The notes under the pieces are model-generated. The model was not told the origin of the DNA, did not search any database, and saw nothing but the letters and a program-made list of their open reading frames with translations. A stretch of DNA of 64,000 nucleotides from Septoria linicola. Its lineage: Eukaryota > Ascomycota > Dothideomycetes > Mycosphaerellales > Mycosphaerellaceae. The stretch spans positions 1,426,001-1,490,000 of the forward strand of contig CP099418.1 of the NCBI GenBank assembly GCA_024114885.1, in the 5' to 3' direction. This document shows positions 1-10,710 of this stretch, in pieces. Position 1 is the first letter of the stretch, and each line of letters starts with the position of its first letter. Both the position numbers and the translations under genes were made by a program.

Positions 1-523
1 TTTGGCAGAGAGCCAAGTCTGAAGTCATGTCTTGTCTCCACGACTTCGAGAGGCTGTGTAGGCTTGTCAGTCCTCTTCAGCCACGTGCTAAGCCGTGCTA
101 AGGTCGGAGTGTGATTGGTAATCTTGGCATCATGGTCTTTGTCACTTGTCCATGCCTGTCAGCTTGGAGTCTTGGTCGCCAACAGCCAAATGGGAGTGGC
201 TCGTGAAAATCCCTCAAGTGGCTTCAAGCATGATAATCCAAGCTGGGAGCTTTGCTAGACCCTCGGAAGCAAGAGTCTGCTCTAGCTGCTGGCGACGACG
301 AGTGGGTTGCAGACAGACTCTTGGCCTCACTGTCCAAGCAGCTTCTTCGTTCGTCCTCGGGATCATCACTCGGCCTGGGCGGCGTGTGACTTGCTGGGCA
401 ACTGGCGTGTATCAATTGCTGCGGCGACACTGCTTGATTGTGGTGGTGTCTGCAGACGATGTCATATGAGAATGGGAATAGAGTTCAATTGGACACTGAA
501 CGTGCTGCTTGATTTCGTCACAG
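1..523. other. No gene recognised at window edge
   Basis: Open frames here are short, overlap on both strands and have low-complexity, non-protein-like translations. The stretch may be the intron or upstream exons of a gene whose last exon seems to lie at 524-610, but I could not build a coding exon in it. Confidence 0.4.
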
Positions 524-610
524 GTTGGCGCCAAGGAAGAGGAAGAGCTCGAGAAGCTCGCTCTCCACTTGCTTCTGGCGGCCATTGAGATGAGCCTGGA
601 TCTGGGCTAA
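524..610 (+). CDS. Possible terminal exon of an unidentified gene (partial)
   Basis: An acceptor-like TTTCGTCACAG precedes a 28-codon open stretch ending in TAA. The translation is strongly acidic and then helical (VGAKEEEELEKLALHLL...EMSLDLG), like the C-terminus of a real protein and unlike the surrounding sequence. The same frame is closed by TGA at 510-512, just before the proposed acceptor, so it can only be reached by splicing. I found no convincing preceding exon within positions 1-520; the rest may lie upstream of the window. No family can be assigned. It could also be a chance open frame. Confidence 0.25.
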   Translation, partial: VGAKEEEELEKLALHLLLAAIEMSLDLG

Positions 611-615
611 GGTAC

Positions 616-623
616 GTATATAC
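616..623 (+). promoter_or_regulatory. TATA-like element upstream of the PLC gene
   Basis: GTATATAC lies about 60 nt before the ATG at 681. Placement is plausible for a core promoter but nothing else supports it. Confidence 0.25.
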
Positions 624-680
624 AGGCCGTCTCTTCCCTTCTCAATTGCTTGAAACTATAGATCGTCGCTCACAGTCACC

Positions 681-2219
681 ATGGCAGGTCCTCTCACCGT
701 GCGCAATTTGACGGCGCAACCTCTGACGATCAAACTCGTTGAGCGATATGAACACCCCTCTTCGAGAAGAGTGTCGACGGCGGACGCCAGACCCACCGAC
801 AATTTCAGACGCAAGTCCAGTGCAGGCTTGGAAGCCTTGACCAAGAACTTGACAAGCTTGATGAGCAATGTCACTGGTGGAGGGAACCATGCGCCAACCA
901 GAGCAGAGCTGGGGGACAAGGCAGAAAGTTTTGCCCACCAAGACGTAGACATTCGCTTGGAGCCTTTTAGCACGAACAAGACCGATGTCAAGCTCACAGA
1001 ACGAGATGCCAACGATATTGTACGCTTGACACTGGAAGGCGATGGAGGTGGTAGGTGGCGTGTAGACGTGCCCACCCGGACTTCAGTGGCAGAGAAGCTG
1101 AGTGCCCTCACACCCGATCCTAAGCACGACTACAGAGCTCTATACCTCCAGCAGACTGCTTTTGTGGCAATAGTAGAAGACTACAATCCCAAAGCCTGGA
1201 TGAAGGAGTTGCACGATGACACATCTTTAGCCGCGCTGTCCATTCCAGGAACGCACAATTCGCCGACTTACCACAAAGCCCTTCCCTCTGTCCGATGTCA
1301 GGCTGTCTCACCTCGAGAACAGCTCGATAATGGTATTCGTTTCTTCGATATTCGCGTTCAGCCTCAAAACACCGACGATGCTAAGAATGACGAGTTGAAC
1401 CTGGTGCATGGAGTATTTCCCATTTCTCTGACAGGCCCCAAGAAGTTCCGCGATCTCCTTAACGTCGTTCGAGATTTCCTCAAAGAGAATCCATCCGAGA
1501 CTGTGATCTTCTCGCTGAAACGTGAAGGCGCCGGCGATGCTACAGACCAACAGCTGTCACAGATCCTACGTGATCACTACACAGGGGGCTTCCAGACAGC
1601 CGGGATCAACAATTGGTACACCGAGCCTAGGGTCCCCAAGCTCGGTGAAGTGCGCGGCAAGATCGTTGTCATGCGACGATTTGCGCTCTCAGAACGCATT
1701 AGATCGGAATGGCAAGGTCGAGGCTGGGGCCTTAATGCTGAGAACTGGGCATACAATACCCCAGACTGCACGTATGGAGATGTTCGCGTCCAAGACTTCT
1801 GCGAGGTGCTCGAGACAGAGAATATCGACAAGAAAATTGGGCTTTGCTGCGATCACTTCGAGCGTGCCGCAGGTGTTGTCTGTCCAGTACCTGGCGTCAC
1901 GACGGATGCGGTGAATCCTGTCCCAGCAGGACCACTTTATGTCAACTTCCTCAGTGCATCAAACTTCTGGAAAGTCGGCTGCTGGCCGGATAAAATCGCA
2001 TCAAAACTGAACCCAGCCGTCACGTCCTTCTTGGTCGAAAGGCATGATATTGGCGACAAGGGAGCTGATGGAATTGGTGAAAAGGTCGAAGGTGACGGCG
2101 GGGTTGGAATTGTGGTGTGCGATTGGGTTGGCAGAGATGGCGATTGGGACTTGATCAGAGCCATTATCACAATGAACAGTAAGCTCCTGAAGCAGCAGCG
2201 AGGCATTGGGTGGAAATAG
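681..2219 (+). CDS. PI-PLC X-like phosphodiesterase (bacterial-type PLC family)
   Basis: A single-exon 512-residue protein. The central part carries the PLC-like phosphodiesterase TIM-barrel signature: LSIPGTHNS, with the first catalytic His, followed by GIRFFDIRVQ (acidic residue at the active site) and NLVHGVF, with the second catalytic His. These features mark the Ca-independent, bacterial-type phosphatidylinositol phospholipase C superfamily, in which the two histidines do acid/base catalysis on the inositol phosphodiester. The first ~180 residues are not part of the catalytic fold and look like an accessory domain found in many fungal members. There is no signal peptide, so an intracellular role is likely. 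The start sits in a good context (CACCATGG). The natural substrate cannot be told from sequence; not all family members cleave PI. Confidence 0.85.
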   Translation: MAGPLTVRNLTAQPLTIKLVERYEHPSSRRVSTADARPTDNFRRKSSAGLEALTKNLTSLMSNVTGGGNHAPTRAELGDKAESFAHQDVDIRLEPFSTNKTDVKLTERDANDIVRLTLEGDGGGRWRVDVPTRTSVAEKLSALTPDPKHDYRALYLQQTAFVAIVEDYNPKAWMKELHDDTSLAALSIPGTHNSPTYHKALPSVRCQAVSPREQLDNGIRFFDIRVQPQNTDDAKNDELNLVHGVFPISLTGPKKFRDLLNVVRDFLKENPSETVIFSLKREGAGDATDQQLSQILRDHYTGGFQTAGINNWYTEPRVPKLGEVRGKIVVMRRFALSERIRSEWQGRGWGLNAENWAYNTPDCTYGDVRVQDFCEVLETENIDKKIGLCCDHFERAAGVVCPVPGVTTDAVNPVPAGPLYVNFLSASNFWKVGCWPDKIASKLNPAVTSFLVERHDIGDKGADGIGEKVEGDGGVGIVVCDWVGRDGDWDLIRAIITMNSKLLKQQRGIGWK

Positions 2220-2624
2220 TGTACAGCGAATCGCTACGATACAGACGAGAAGCACGAATAGCACAAGCTCAGATGAGATCCCGGGAAGTAGTCGAATGTC
2301 CCATCAGTCGGCGTGCGTGATCATGTCTCGATTCTGTATCCACTATGCCATGCCTACCATGCCGTCTGAACCCCCAGTCGTCCGTAAAAATTCTGGAAGC
2401 TGTTATGCCCTGCTACGCTCTCCATCATAGGCTCTCCTGTCTTCTGCACTCGATATTCCAGTCAAGTATGAGCCTAGGGTAATGCCATCGGGCAAGAGTG
2501 GTGACAATGTAAAAGCCGGGTGCCTCGACGTGCATCTTGCTTTGTCTCGCTGTACATAGTCGTGCGCCACTCGTGTGCAGAGCTGGCCTCTCTTGCATGG
2601 TCTGCTTCGCATCAGAGTACAGTC
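2220..2624. other. Intergenic, convergent 3' regions
   Basis: This lies between the 3' ends of the PLC-like gene (+) and the coiled-coil gene (-). Only short overlapping open frames are present; nothing is recognisable. Confidence 0.6.
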
Positions 2625-3549
2625 CTACGACGCAGCGAGGCTGCGCTTCGCCTTGACCGCAGCAGCTTTAGCCTCGAAAAAGGCTTGGTCGTAGGCCGAG
2701 AGACCTGCAAGTCGGCAGATGATGCGATCACGAAGGACTGCAAAATCATTTGCTGTTCCTTCAAATGGGCCTACGCGGCGGACTGCAATGGAAAAGTCAG
2801 CATATTTCGCTAGATCTGTGGTGACGGTACCTGCCTTGGCCATCGTTCTCGCTGCGGCCGAGAACCTCCCAGAGCTCGTGGAGGCGCTCGCGCGTCTCGG
2901 ACATGTCAATCTCGCGCTCATGCTTCTCTCGGTTTTCGATGCGGCGCATGAAGGTTCGCAGTTGGTCCTGAATGTGCTGGTCAGTGGCTGAATTACGAGA
3001 CGTTGGGATTCTAGGACTGCCTACAAGAGCCTTCAAAATCTTCTTCCTCTCCTTTGCGTACTCTTCCCCGCAGTCATTTGTGGCACTGCTGGTGGCGGAA
3101 GGGCGCTCTTCAACAGATTTCAGACGCTTCTCAAAGTCCTTGACAGACTGGTTGATCATGGACTGGACTGCTGTTCGATCAATGACGGGCTGATCGGATC
3201 CGTGGCTCTCCAGCTGGCTCATGCGACGATCCTGTCCTGCCAGAATCTCCGCGATATCCCTGAACCTCGCTTCAATGGAGGCAGCAACCTCGCCCAGCTC
3301 AGCGTTTGGGGGTGTTCCGGCGGACTCACGTCCAGCCGAGTCGGACCTGATAACTAAGGCGTACGAGTCGCGAGAAGACTCTCGGCCGCGCTTTTGCGGT
3401 TGTGCGGACAGCCGGTTCAGGGTTGATTGGAGCTTTTCGCAACGCAGCTGTAGGCTGTCGTTCTCCGTTGTCAACTCATCAAGCTGTGCTCTCAGCCGCC
3501 TGTTCGTCTCGAGGAGGCGCACTTCGGTAGTAGTCAAGTCGTCTGCCAT
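2625..3549 (-). CDS. Coiled-coil hypothetical protein, splice uncertain
   Basis: The first exon begins at ATG 3549 and encodes a long N-terminal heptad-rich coiled coil (LLETNRRLRAQL, ENDSLQLRCEKL), then a Ser-rich stretch and further charged helices. Read without splicing it ends after 250 codons at 2797. A protein-like frame continues in another register to a TAG at 2625 (…FAVLRDRIICRLAGL…AKAAAVKAKRSLAAS). A strong acceptor with branch point (GCTGACTTTTCCATTGCAG) ends at 2783. The best-looking donor (GTACCG at 2830) gives a 48-nt intron but stops 7 codons later; a weak donor (GTCACC at 2825, 43-nt intron) joins the two frames into 293 residues. A tail of 50 sensible residues favours the second model. 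No family is recognised; it is probably a structural or scaffolding protein. Confidence 0.55.
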
Positions 3550-4681
3550 TCTGTTCGTTACCTGTCTGTTCTGTTATGCACGGAGAATAGCGCGTCGCGA
3601 GTCTACGCAAGTCAGTCGAAACAGATCAGTTTGATCCGGGGATGTGAAGCAGAGCCTCAGGTCGCCGTGCAGATCCGTCATGCAGATCCATCACCGTCGA
3701 AGTGACAGTCGCAAGCCAGGAATCGGATGTGCTTGAGCTAGTTTGTTGGCAGGTCGTCCACAGCGAGTGAGTAGACATGCAATTTCAGTTCTACCTACCA
3801 TCTCTTATGGCAGAATCTCTGCTCACTACACGTTCTTACCTCACTTCGTTCTACGCCCTCACCTTCACTTTTGTTCATCTGTCAAGCCCTCCAGGTCAAC
3901 GCGATCCAGAAATAGCCCACTGGCCAGCAGTGATCCTTCAACCCGGATTTTTTTCAGAGCATTCATGTCCACTGCCTCGTACTCCAGCTACTTCTCCTAT
4001 TGACGCAGGAAGCATTCACATGATTTGCCCCGTTGGTCTCGGGCTTCATGCGCTGTGCTGCAATGAGCTGACCTGTGTTCACGAATCTGCTCTTCACGGC
4101 CCAAGCTCCAAGTGTGTGTTGTGATCTCGATCCAATTGCCCAGCCGCTTTTGCATCTGCTCTCAAATCTTCGCGTGTCCTTAGTCCGACTCCACGAACCT
4201 ATTTCACATGTCTCCATCGTCTGACATTCTTGCTCTCCACCGTTCACGGCTGTTTGCTTCATTAAGCGAAGAAGAGAACTCCCGGGCCCACACTATTGCT
4301 CCGGTAGCTAGTCGCGACGTGCTCCAGTGATGAACCATGATGAGCATACTGTGATACTGCCGCAAGGTGCACCAGGACAAACTTGCGGATGAAATGATTG
4401 CGAGTCACGAAGCACGGAGGCAGCTGCGTCGGCGCTCCTTCCCACGTGAGAACGCGTCGCGACAAGGATTGAAAGGGGTCAAGCGCGATTCCACACTCAT
4501 GTCTTGAGCTGGACAAGATTCAACTACTTTCCTTGCGACGATCCTTGGTATCACGGCTTCCTCAGTATAGCACACTATTCTGTGCATCCACTCCTTTGAA
4601 AAGCGACTCGGTCCAACGTCCCGGACGACAGCGAACTACCACACAGACACTCTCTAATCAACTCCTGCTCCTCCTCCCACT
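3550..4681. other. Intergenic between divergent genes
   Basis: A 1.1-kb stretch between the coiled-coil gene (-) and the GH17 gene (+), probably the promoter region of both. Small open frames around 3743-4124 and 4262-4587 lack domain features or splice support. A pyrimidine-rich tract (about 4650-4680) directly precedes the GH17 ATG, as is common in fungal leaders. Confidence 0.5.
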
Positions 4682-5793
4682 ATGAGGGCTACACTTGCAG
4701 CACTCGCGCTGGCCGCGATGCCTGCTGTACTGGCCGCAGAGAAGGGCATACATGGCTTCGCCCTGGGCACTAAGAAGAGTGACGGCACATGCAAGTTTCG
4801 CGCAGACTACGAGGCCGACTTTGACGCAATCAAAGATGCCTCTGGATCCACCGTTGTCCGTGGCTATTCTGCGTCCGATTGCAATTGTGCTCAGGAGATC
4901 CTCCCGGCAGCTAAGAACAAGGGCTTCAAGGTCGTTCTAGGCGTCTGGCCTGATGTTGAAGAGAGCTTCAATACAGACAAAGAGGCTCTGACAGCCAATG
5001 TGCCAAACTTCAAGGAGCAGGTCTACGCAATCACTGTTGGCTCAGAGACTCTCTACCGTGGTAATTTCACCGGAGAAGAGCTTCTCGAAAAGATCATGGA
5101 CGTAAAGGAGGCCTTGGGAGGTGATGTCAAGGTTGGCAGTAAGTATGATGGGCACAACCCATACTGAGACATTATGACTATCACATGGCCTGTGCCCTGA
5201 CACATTCTTAGCCGCGGACTCATGGAACAAGTGGGCAGATGGCACCGGCGATGCAGTGATTAAGGGCGGAGTGGACATCATTATGGCAAATGGCTTCTCG
5301 TACTGGCAGGGTGCTGCCGCCGGCGACAAGGCGAAGGAGGTATACCTTGATGACATCCAACAGGCTCTCGGTCGTATTCAGGAAGTATCTGGCTCGCTCG
5401 ACAAGATCGAATTCTGGAACGGCGAGACTGGCTGGCCAACCGATGGTGAGTAACTCCGTCTTGCCATGAATGAGTGGTGCATCGTAAGTGCGTATTGCCT
5501 TGACTGACTGTTACAGGCGGATCCGATTATGAGGCGGCTCAGGCCGGTACCAAGAATGCTGAGGCTTTCTATCACCATGCTTTCTGCGGCGCCCTTGATT
5601 GGGGTATCAACGCCTTCTATTTTGAGGCCTTTGACGAGTAAGCCTACCCTCATTGTGCTGTATATGCAGCGACTAACACATCTCTAGACCCTGGAAGCCA
5701 GAGTCCATCGGCGACAACGGTGTGGCCAAAGATGAAACTCACTGGGGTGCCATGACTGCCGACAGAGAGTCGAAGTTCGATCTTAAGTGCTAG
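4682..5793 (+). CDS. GH17 glucan beta-1,3-glucosidase/transglycosylase, Bgl2 type
   Basis: Four exons: 4682-5138, 5212-5445, 5517-5637 and 5688-5793, giving 305 residues, close to yeast Bgl2. All three introns are GT-AG and 50-73 nt. A signal peptide (residues 1-18, ending AVLA) directs secretion to the wall. GH17 hallmarks are present: the acid/base Glu in TVGSETLYR (about E122) and the nucleophile Glu in WNGETGWPTD (about E224). There is no GPI signal or Ser/Thr-rich tail, so this is the short Bgl2 class, which acts on beta-1,3-glucan (endo-hydrolysis and branching transfer) during wall remodelling. The protein ends FDLKC. The domain is complete with no breaks. Confidence 0.93.
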
Positions 5794-7049
5794 ATGCGGA
5801 CCTCGTGTTCGATTTTTCATTGCAATGGGATGATCTCGGGAGGGATTTGGATCTAGGAGTTCCATACTGTCGAACATTTGCTCGGAGTTCACTCTGGTAT
5901 CATGAATATAGAGCAGGCGGCTAATGAAACTTCCATCGATCTGAATGCTCATAGTCCTTGGTAGTAGTGGACACAGTGGTGCCGGTAGTCATGCCATGGC
6001 TGAAGCAGGCTGTCAGCAAATGGCGTACACGCTCGTAGATGTTGATCTGGTGAGAACGTCGTAGACAGTGTCATGGTATCCCTCTGACACTGCCATGCAC
6101 CATGGACTCACAGCCTGATTACGCGTGTTTGCGCATGAGCATGGCTGCTTCTTCTATAAAAAAAATGTCCTCGTAACGTCATTTTTGGGAGACCAGTGGC
6201 TGAAGCTTGTCTTTGCCGTTACAACCGAGAGAATACCGACGCGCCGACAATTGTGCAAGGTGCTGGAGCCGCCCGAAAGCCACTCGTACACTGCAACGCC
6301 TACACAATTGCCAATTATCAAGCGAGCCAAAGAGCATGACAGGAGCGGAGTCTCATTTTGCATCCCACCGAGGCCCAGATTGGCCACTGCAGCATAGTCG
6401 GCGGCTATGGTATCGTTTGGCCGACTTTGGGCGAAAAATTTAAGCACTTTTATGCACGGCCCAACGGCTTGGTTGCTCGATCCAGATGCATGTGCCGCCA
6501 TCGTCATCACGACCTTTTCTCGTACGCATGGGAGATGCGATATCAGGTCAATGATGGCAATAGGCACGGAGTTAGTCTCGTTTGTGCCGTTTCGCCGACT
6601 TCTTCTTTTGAACAAAACCTCAGCTCATCCCCGTGGTTTGAGTTTGCAAACTCTCTACTGACCTTGTTATTGTGCTTCTCAGCTGTACTTCGCAGCGTCG
6701 CATAGTTTCTTCTCACTGGAGCTTCCCCTGGCCAGCCATCACAGCAACCAACGAGAGCCATCGAAAGCTTGCCTGCATAGGCATTATTGTTTCAGCCTCT
6801 GATACTGCGTGCAGAAGTATCGTGCGAATCAGTCTTGATGAAGACGTTCTGAACCGACAGCCGACCGAGGTCTTCTGAAGCGTAACCTTGTTTTTTTGAA
6901 GAAGCAACTCCTTCGTCCGAGTAACAGTCTTGTGAAGTGAACGAACGAGCAGGCACTTCGTAGGTTTACGAACACGCCACCTACCTTGCGACATCTGTGC
7001 ACGCAAGCAAGGAATCGAGATCTGGACGAGGGTCCGACCACCCCAGACC
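5794..7049. other. Intergenic upstream of MFS gene
   Basis: 1.25 kb between two same-strand genes: the 3' end of the GH17 gene and the promoter of the MFS gene. Open frames on both strands (6125-6880) overlap each other and have no domain. An A-rich run lies near 6160 and T-rich patches near 6890. No RNA gene was seen. Confidence 0.5.
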
Positions 7050-9138
7050 ATGGCCGCCGACAAGGACGTGGAATCTGGCAAGCCCAACCAAATACCACAC
7101 TTCAAGCAAGTCGCTGATCAGGCTGGAATTACATCTGAAGTTGAGAATTGGGAGTACGATGGCTCAGGCACCAAAGACGATCCGTACGTCGTTGTCTGGA
7201 TCGACAATGACCCGCGAAATCCTATGCTGTATTCGGAGGTCAAGAAATGGAGCTTGACGATGTTGGTTGCCTTCGCGACACTCGCAGTGGCATTCGTCTC
7301 GTCGGCATACTCTGGAGGCACGCGTGAGATCATTGCAGAATTTGGCTGTAGCCAGATCGTGGCGACTCTAGGTGTTTCTTTGTTCGTGTTGGGCTTCGCC
7401 ATTGGACCGTTACTGTAAGCCGAAGTGCTGCGACCACCACTAGAGATTGTGGCGAGAGCTAATAGTATTCAGATGGGCGCCGCTCTCTGAGCTGTTCGGA
7501 AGACAGTATCTGTTCACGTTCACGTATCTGGGCTTGACTGCATTCAACGCAGGCGCAGCTGGCTCTCAAAACATCTGGACTCTCATCATTCTGCGTTTCT
7601 TCGCAGGAGCCATCGGATCTAGCCCTCTTACGAACGCTGGAGGTGTCATTGCAGACATGTTCGCGTCACGAGAGAGAGGTCTGGCCATGTCTCTCTTTGC
7701 CGCGGCGCCTTTCATGGGGCCTGTCATTGGACCGATCGTCGGAGGATTTGTTGGCCAGACAATCGGCTGGCGCTGGATTCAAGGTGTCATGGCTCTATTT
7801 ACTGGAGCGCTCTGGATTATTGGAACTGTCTTCCTCCCGGAGACGTACCCCCCTGTCATTCTGCGGGCGCGCGCGAAGAAGCTCAGCCAAATGACAGGAA
7901 AGGTCTATCGCAGCAGAGGCGACATCCAGTCCGGCGAGACATCAATCGTCGAGGTCTTCAAGACTTCGCTGTCCCGCCCCTGGATTCTGCTATTTCAAGA
8001 GCCAATCGTCTTCTTGCTGTCGATCTACATGGCCATCATTTACGGAACACTCTATATGTGCTTTGGTGCCTTCCCGATCGTGTACCAGCAAGGCCGTGGC
8101 TGGAGTCCAGGCATTGGTGGCCTGGCTTTCTTGGGCGTTGCGGTGGGCATGTTAGCAGCAGTTGCATACTCGGTGTGGGACAACAAACGCTATGCAAAGA
8201 TTTCGGATGAGTACAAGGGTTTCGCGCCTCCAGAGGCACGTCTCCCATTGTGCATGGTAGGCTCGATTGCGGTTCCAATTGGTAAGTCGGGCGACTCTGA
8301 ATTGCTACCTCATGATACATGTGCTGACTGATCAGGTCTGTTCTGGTTCGCATGGACCAACTATCCTTCTATACACTGGATTGTCTCGATCATGGCTGGC
8401 GCCCCATTCGGATTCGGCATGGTTCTGATCTTTCTTGGAATCATGAACTACCTCATTGATGCGTACACCATCTTTGCTGCCTCGGTGCTTGCGGCAAACT
8501 CGGTCCTGCGATCTCTCTTTGGTGCCGCCTTCCCATTGTTCACATCACAAATGTATGCCAACCTGGGCATTCACTGGGCCTCTTCAATCCCTGCTTTCCT
8601 CGCATTGATGTGCGTCCCGTTCCCCTTCTTGTTTTACAAGTATGGAGCCTCGATCCGCGTGAAATGCAAGTATGCAGCACAATCAGACAAGTTCATGCGG
8701 CAAATGGCAGGCCAGACCATTGGCAGCGATGATGAAGATGAGGACGAGAAGGCCGACAAGCAGTCAGAGACGGAGACCGCCACGGATACGGACATCGAGA
8801 AGGCCCGTGAGGACTCCGAGACGGCTGATGAGGCAGAACGTCAAAGAGAACGAGAAGGGCGCCGACGAAGTCGCCCAGTGGAGGAGGTGGAAGAACTCCC
8901 AAGGAGGGAGTCAGTCATCTCAGCTGCTGACAGTGATGATGGGCAGCCAACATTCGCACCTATCACAGCTACTCGGTCCAGGATCGCACGTGCAGAGGCA
9001 GCTGGCTATGACTTGAGTCCTTTCGACCTGGATCGCGTCAATACCAGGGAGAGCTTCAGGCGAACCAACAGCATGAGCCGAGTAACGTCCCGCGCGACAT
9101 CAGTGGGCTCACGCTCGAGCAAAGGCAGGAGACAGTAG
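7050..9138 (+). CDS. MFS drug/polyamine-type exporter (DHA1 family)
   Basis: Exons 7050-7414, 7473-8281 and 8336-9138 encode 658 residues; introns are 58 and 54 nt. The region NPMLYSEVKKW followed by TM1, the motif-A segment LLWAPLSELFGRQ after TM2, and the motif-C-like GPVIGPIVGGFVG in TM5 are typical of fungal 12-TM DHA1 proton antiporters related to Tpo/Flu-type exporters of polyamines and drugs. There is a ~70-residue N-terminal cytosolic segment. The C-terminal ~170 residues form a long hydrophilic tail, first very acidic (DDEDEDEKAD, Glu/Thr/Asp-rich), then Arg/Ser-rich; such tails are probably regulatory and cytosolic. The substrate is not predictable. It sits at the plasma membrane by family. 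Confidence 0.9.
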
Positions 9139-9406
9139 CTGTGAGGATTGTTTTGATACCCATGTTTGTTGTTGCTTAGCGTGGAGTAGGAAGGGGGCAT
9201 TGGGTGCATCCGCGTGACTGGATGGTGAGGCAGCACTGGCATAGCAAGCTAGGAAGTGTACAGTAATGTTGTAATATGACGATCGCAATGTTTAGATGGA
9301 TAAAAATGATTAGCCTATCCTGAAATGCCTAGATCAGGAGTCTTGTATGCCTAGCTTGTGGGCCGAGCTCGTAGGTAATCGATCAGATATGATGAGTCCA
9401 GTCTGG

Positions 9407-10178
9407 TCATTGACCACTGTCTGTCTCGGAGCACGTAGCCTCGCTACCAAGAACATCACAATTCCTCCAGACCGAGGTGAATGCACAACCTGCTGGAGCG
9501 CTGCCATTGGAGTAGTAGATGCCCCAGCTGAGCACAACGGCGGGCTCGCCATTGACGGTCTCGTTACAGGCTGCGCGATGACGAATCAGCAATAGAAGTT
9601 GCAATCATAAATCAGTTGTTTACCCAAGAGCAGATTGCTTGCTGCAGCCATCTTGTGCCAGATTGTACTCCCTACCGTCCACTCTTCTTGCTGCTGACCC
9701 TTGACAGCCAAGACAGTCGTGGCTCTTCCATAGGCAGAGCCCTGGGAGTTTCGCATCAGCTCACGAGCACTTGCAAAGTATGAACGATTACCGGCGTGCT
9801 TACCACACTCGCCGCAGACAGGCCGTAAGATGTCCCGTTCACGTCCATGTTCAGGCTCACATAGTCGACTCCATTCTTGTCTTTTGGTAGGGTATTATTG
9901 ATATAAGCAGGTGTCCCGGGATATGCTGCCAACCGCTCTGCCACTAACAATAGGTCGTCGTGAGAGTCATTCTTCGTGGCCACGATCGCAGCCTGAGTAG
10001 GGTTGTCGTATGGCCATGGGATGCGCATCACCAGGCTGAACTCTTCATTACTCAGTGGAGTTGACGCCGGACCAGCGGGAGTAATCGTTGTCGAGATCGA
10101 AGCATAGCTTGATGGGCGTTGAGGAAAGGCGATACTGACTGCGGATGCAGCAAGGGTCAGAAACAGCCAAATGAACAT
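9407..10178 (-). CDS. Small secreted orphan protein
   Basis: Exons 10178-9804, 9741-9624 and 9570-9407 give 218 residues; introns of 62 and 53 nt join three open frames with consistent phases. The chosen Met (MFIWLFLTLAASAVSIA) creates a clean signal peptide; an upstream in-frame Met at 10298 would bury it. The mature part carries several N-glycosylation sequons (NDSHD, NNTLP, NGTSY, NETV, NGSAP) and four Cys, all in the last third (ACNET, GCAF, NCDV, TCSE), suggesting two disulfides. No catalytic motif or known fold is recognisable. It could be a fungal secreted or effector-like protein; this is inference only. It is convergent with the MFS gene. Confidence 0.7.
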
Positions 10179-10710
10179 CGCGATGGGTATCTTTCGTGCT
10201 GTAGGTATTGTAGAATGCGAAAGCTGCTGCTCTTCTGGCAAGTTCTTCAACTGTCCTTTATGCATGCAAGAACATCCTGAAATCTGGTTCGGTGGCAACT
10301 TCCGGTATCACATTGGAGCACTGTGCAACATATCGCGACTGGTTCAACAAAGGCAGCATGAGATCAGCGTGCGCACAGAGTGTCATACGGGACAACTCGT
10401 GGGTTGTATAAGCGGTCAACACCGCTCCTCAAGACAAAGGCCGGACGACCCAGAGACATTGTGGAGACTCCCTCAACCACTGTGTCATTCCTCCAAACAG
10501 GGAAGGTACAGTCAACGTGCTCCGGCACAACGACCTTGCAGATCCATCGAGCCTCCGAAAAACATCCTCACTCTTTGACTGGCGCGCGCATCGCCACCAG
10601 TAGCGAGGCCACCTGATACGCGAGACACAGCTGTACAACCGCAGATGTCTCGCTTCGCTTAGAGCAAAATAGCATCTCGTGTAGTCATTCAGAACACCCA
10701 GATATAGCAG
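10179..10710. other. Intergenic, nothing recognised
   Basis: This contains the promoter of the secreted orphan (-) and the 3' flank of the next minus-strand gene. Open frames on both strands are short and not protein-like. Confidence 0.5.
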
